From an uncultured Bryobacterales bacterium (lineage in GTDB: Bacteria; Acidobacteriota; Terriglobia; Bryobacterales; Bryobacteraceae): a stretch of 31,655 bases of DNA. Under the pieces are notes generated by a model that was not told the origin of the DNA, searched no databases, and saw only the letters and a list, made by a program, of their open reading frames with translations. Below are positions 31,500-31,655 of the stretch, in pieces (positions within the stretch are counted from its first letter, which is position 1; every line of letters starts with the position of its first letter). The translations under genes and the position numbers were made by a program. The stretch covers positions 1 to 31,655 of the forward strand of contig CALGAR010000039.1 in assembly GCA_937959285.1 (NCBI GenBank). The letters run 5' to 3'.

Positions 31500-31655
31500 C
31501 TAAGTGTCGAGACCCATCTGGGAAAGCCGGTATCGCAGCGCGTTCCGAGTCAAACCGAGGAGGCGCGCGGCCTGACTCTTGTTGCCGTTGGTTCGCCGGA
31601 GCGCTTCGCGGATGATGTTCTGCTCGTGCTCTTCGAGAGTGACCCCGTCCGGCAG
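31500..31655 (-). CDS. C-terminal Fis-type HTH of a sigma-54-type (NtrC-family) transcriptional activator, partial
   Basis: Reading the minus strand from the window edge gives 51 residues ending in TAG (31500-31502). They start LPDGVTLEEHEQNIIREALR, then RTNGNKSQAARLLGLTRNAL and RYRLSQMGLDT. This is the Fis-type helix-turn-helix at the end of NtrC-family enhancer-binding proteins, with the GNKSQAARLLG helix and the ALRYRL recognition helix. The receiver and AAA+ domains would lie to the right of the window. The full protein would bind upstream activating sites and drive sigma-54 RNA polymerase. Without the insertion sequence, the small zinc-ribbon-like ORF would follow 54 bases downstream on the same strand. 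Confidence 0.88.
   Translation of the reverse strand: MPDGVTLEEHEQNIIREALRRTNGNKSQAARLLGLTRNALRYRLSQMGLDT

Noticed and set aside
1..31655. CRISPR arrays, tRNA or rRNA genes, prophage genes
   Set aside because: No regularly spaced repeats, no cloverleaf-like segments in the gaps, and no phage structural or integrase genes could be seen.

Overview
The window looks like a chromosomal segment of an Acidobacterium of the Bryobacterales/Solibacter type. This is judged from gene content only. Genes carrying DUF1592/DUF1552 and DUF1549-DUF1553/DUF1501 domains are hallmarks of Planctomycetes, Verrucomicrobia and Solibacter-like Acidobacteria. There are also several secreted proteins of no known function, an ArsR-methyltransferase regulator next to ahcY, and high GC with many GTG and TTG starts. 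No rRNA, tRNA or CRISPR array is visible.

Layout. 1-2.0 kb: the tail of an unknown protein and a secreted GH29 alpha-L-fucosidase. 2.1-5.1 kb: a two-gene, AT-richer unit with a HAD-UbiA fusion of the polyprenyl-phosphate phosphoribosyltransferase type and a GT-C-like multi-spanning glycosyltransferase, probably making and using a lipid-linked pentose. 5.1-7.6 kb: a divergent pair of an ArsR-type HTH fused to a SAM methyltransferase (SahR-like) and S-adenosylhomocysteine hydrolase, with overlapping dyads between them. 7.8-12.9 kb, minus strand: a K+/H+ antiporter, galactarate dehydratase (garD) and two co-directional secreted or anchored unknowns. 12.9-16.0 kb: a secreted CxxCH protein with an alpha/alpha-toroid fold, converging on two secreted unknowns (a bacterial Ig-like protein and a probable beta-propeller). 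16.2-17.2 kb: a nucleoside-hydrolase-like protein with a poly-Gln tail.

17.3-27.4 kb is the most distinctive part. A DUF1592 cytochrome-like protein and a Tat-exported DUF1552 protein (plus strand) end at a strong terminator. A galactonate-dehydratase-like enolase-superfamily enzyme and a secreted LamG/DUF1080-like protein follow. These converge on a minus-strand DUF1549/DUF1553 cytochrome-like protein plus a Tat-exported DUF1501 protein. The arrangement suggests periplasmic oxidation or processing of a carbohydrate feeding a sugar-acid route, but that is inference.

27.5-29.5 kb: a small unknown protein divergent from glycerol kinase. 29.5-30.1 kb: an almost gene-free stretch with an 18-bp tandem repeat, then a small zinc-ribbon-like ORF. 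30.07-31.47 kb: a complete GC-rich IS4-family insertion sequence with terminal inverted repeats and a leader dyad that could shut off translation in read-through transcripts. The right edge holds the C-terminal Fis-type HTH of a sigma-54-type activator, too short to be listed as a full ORF.
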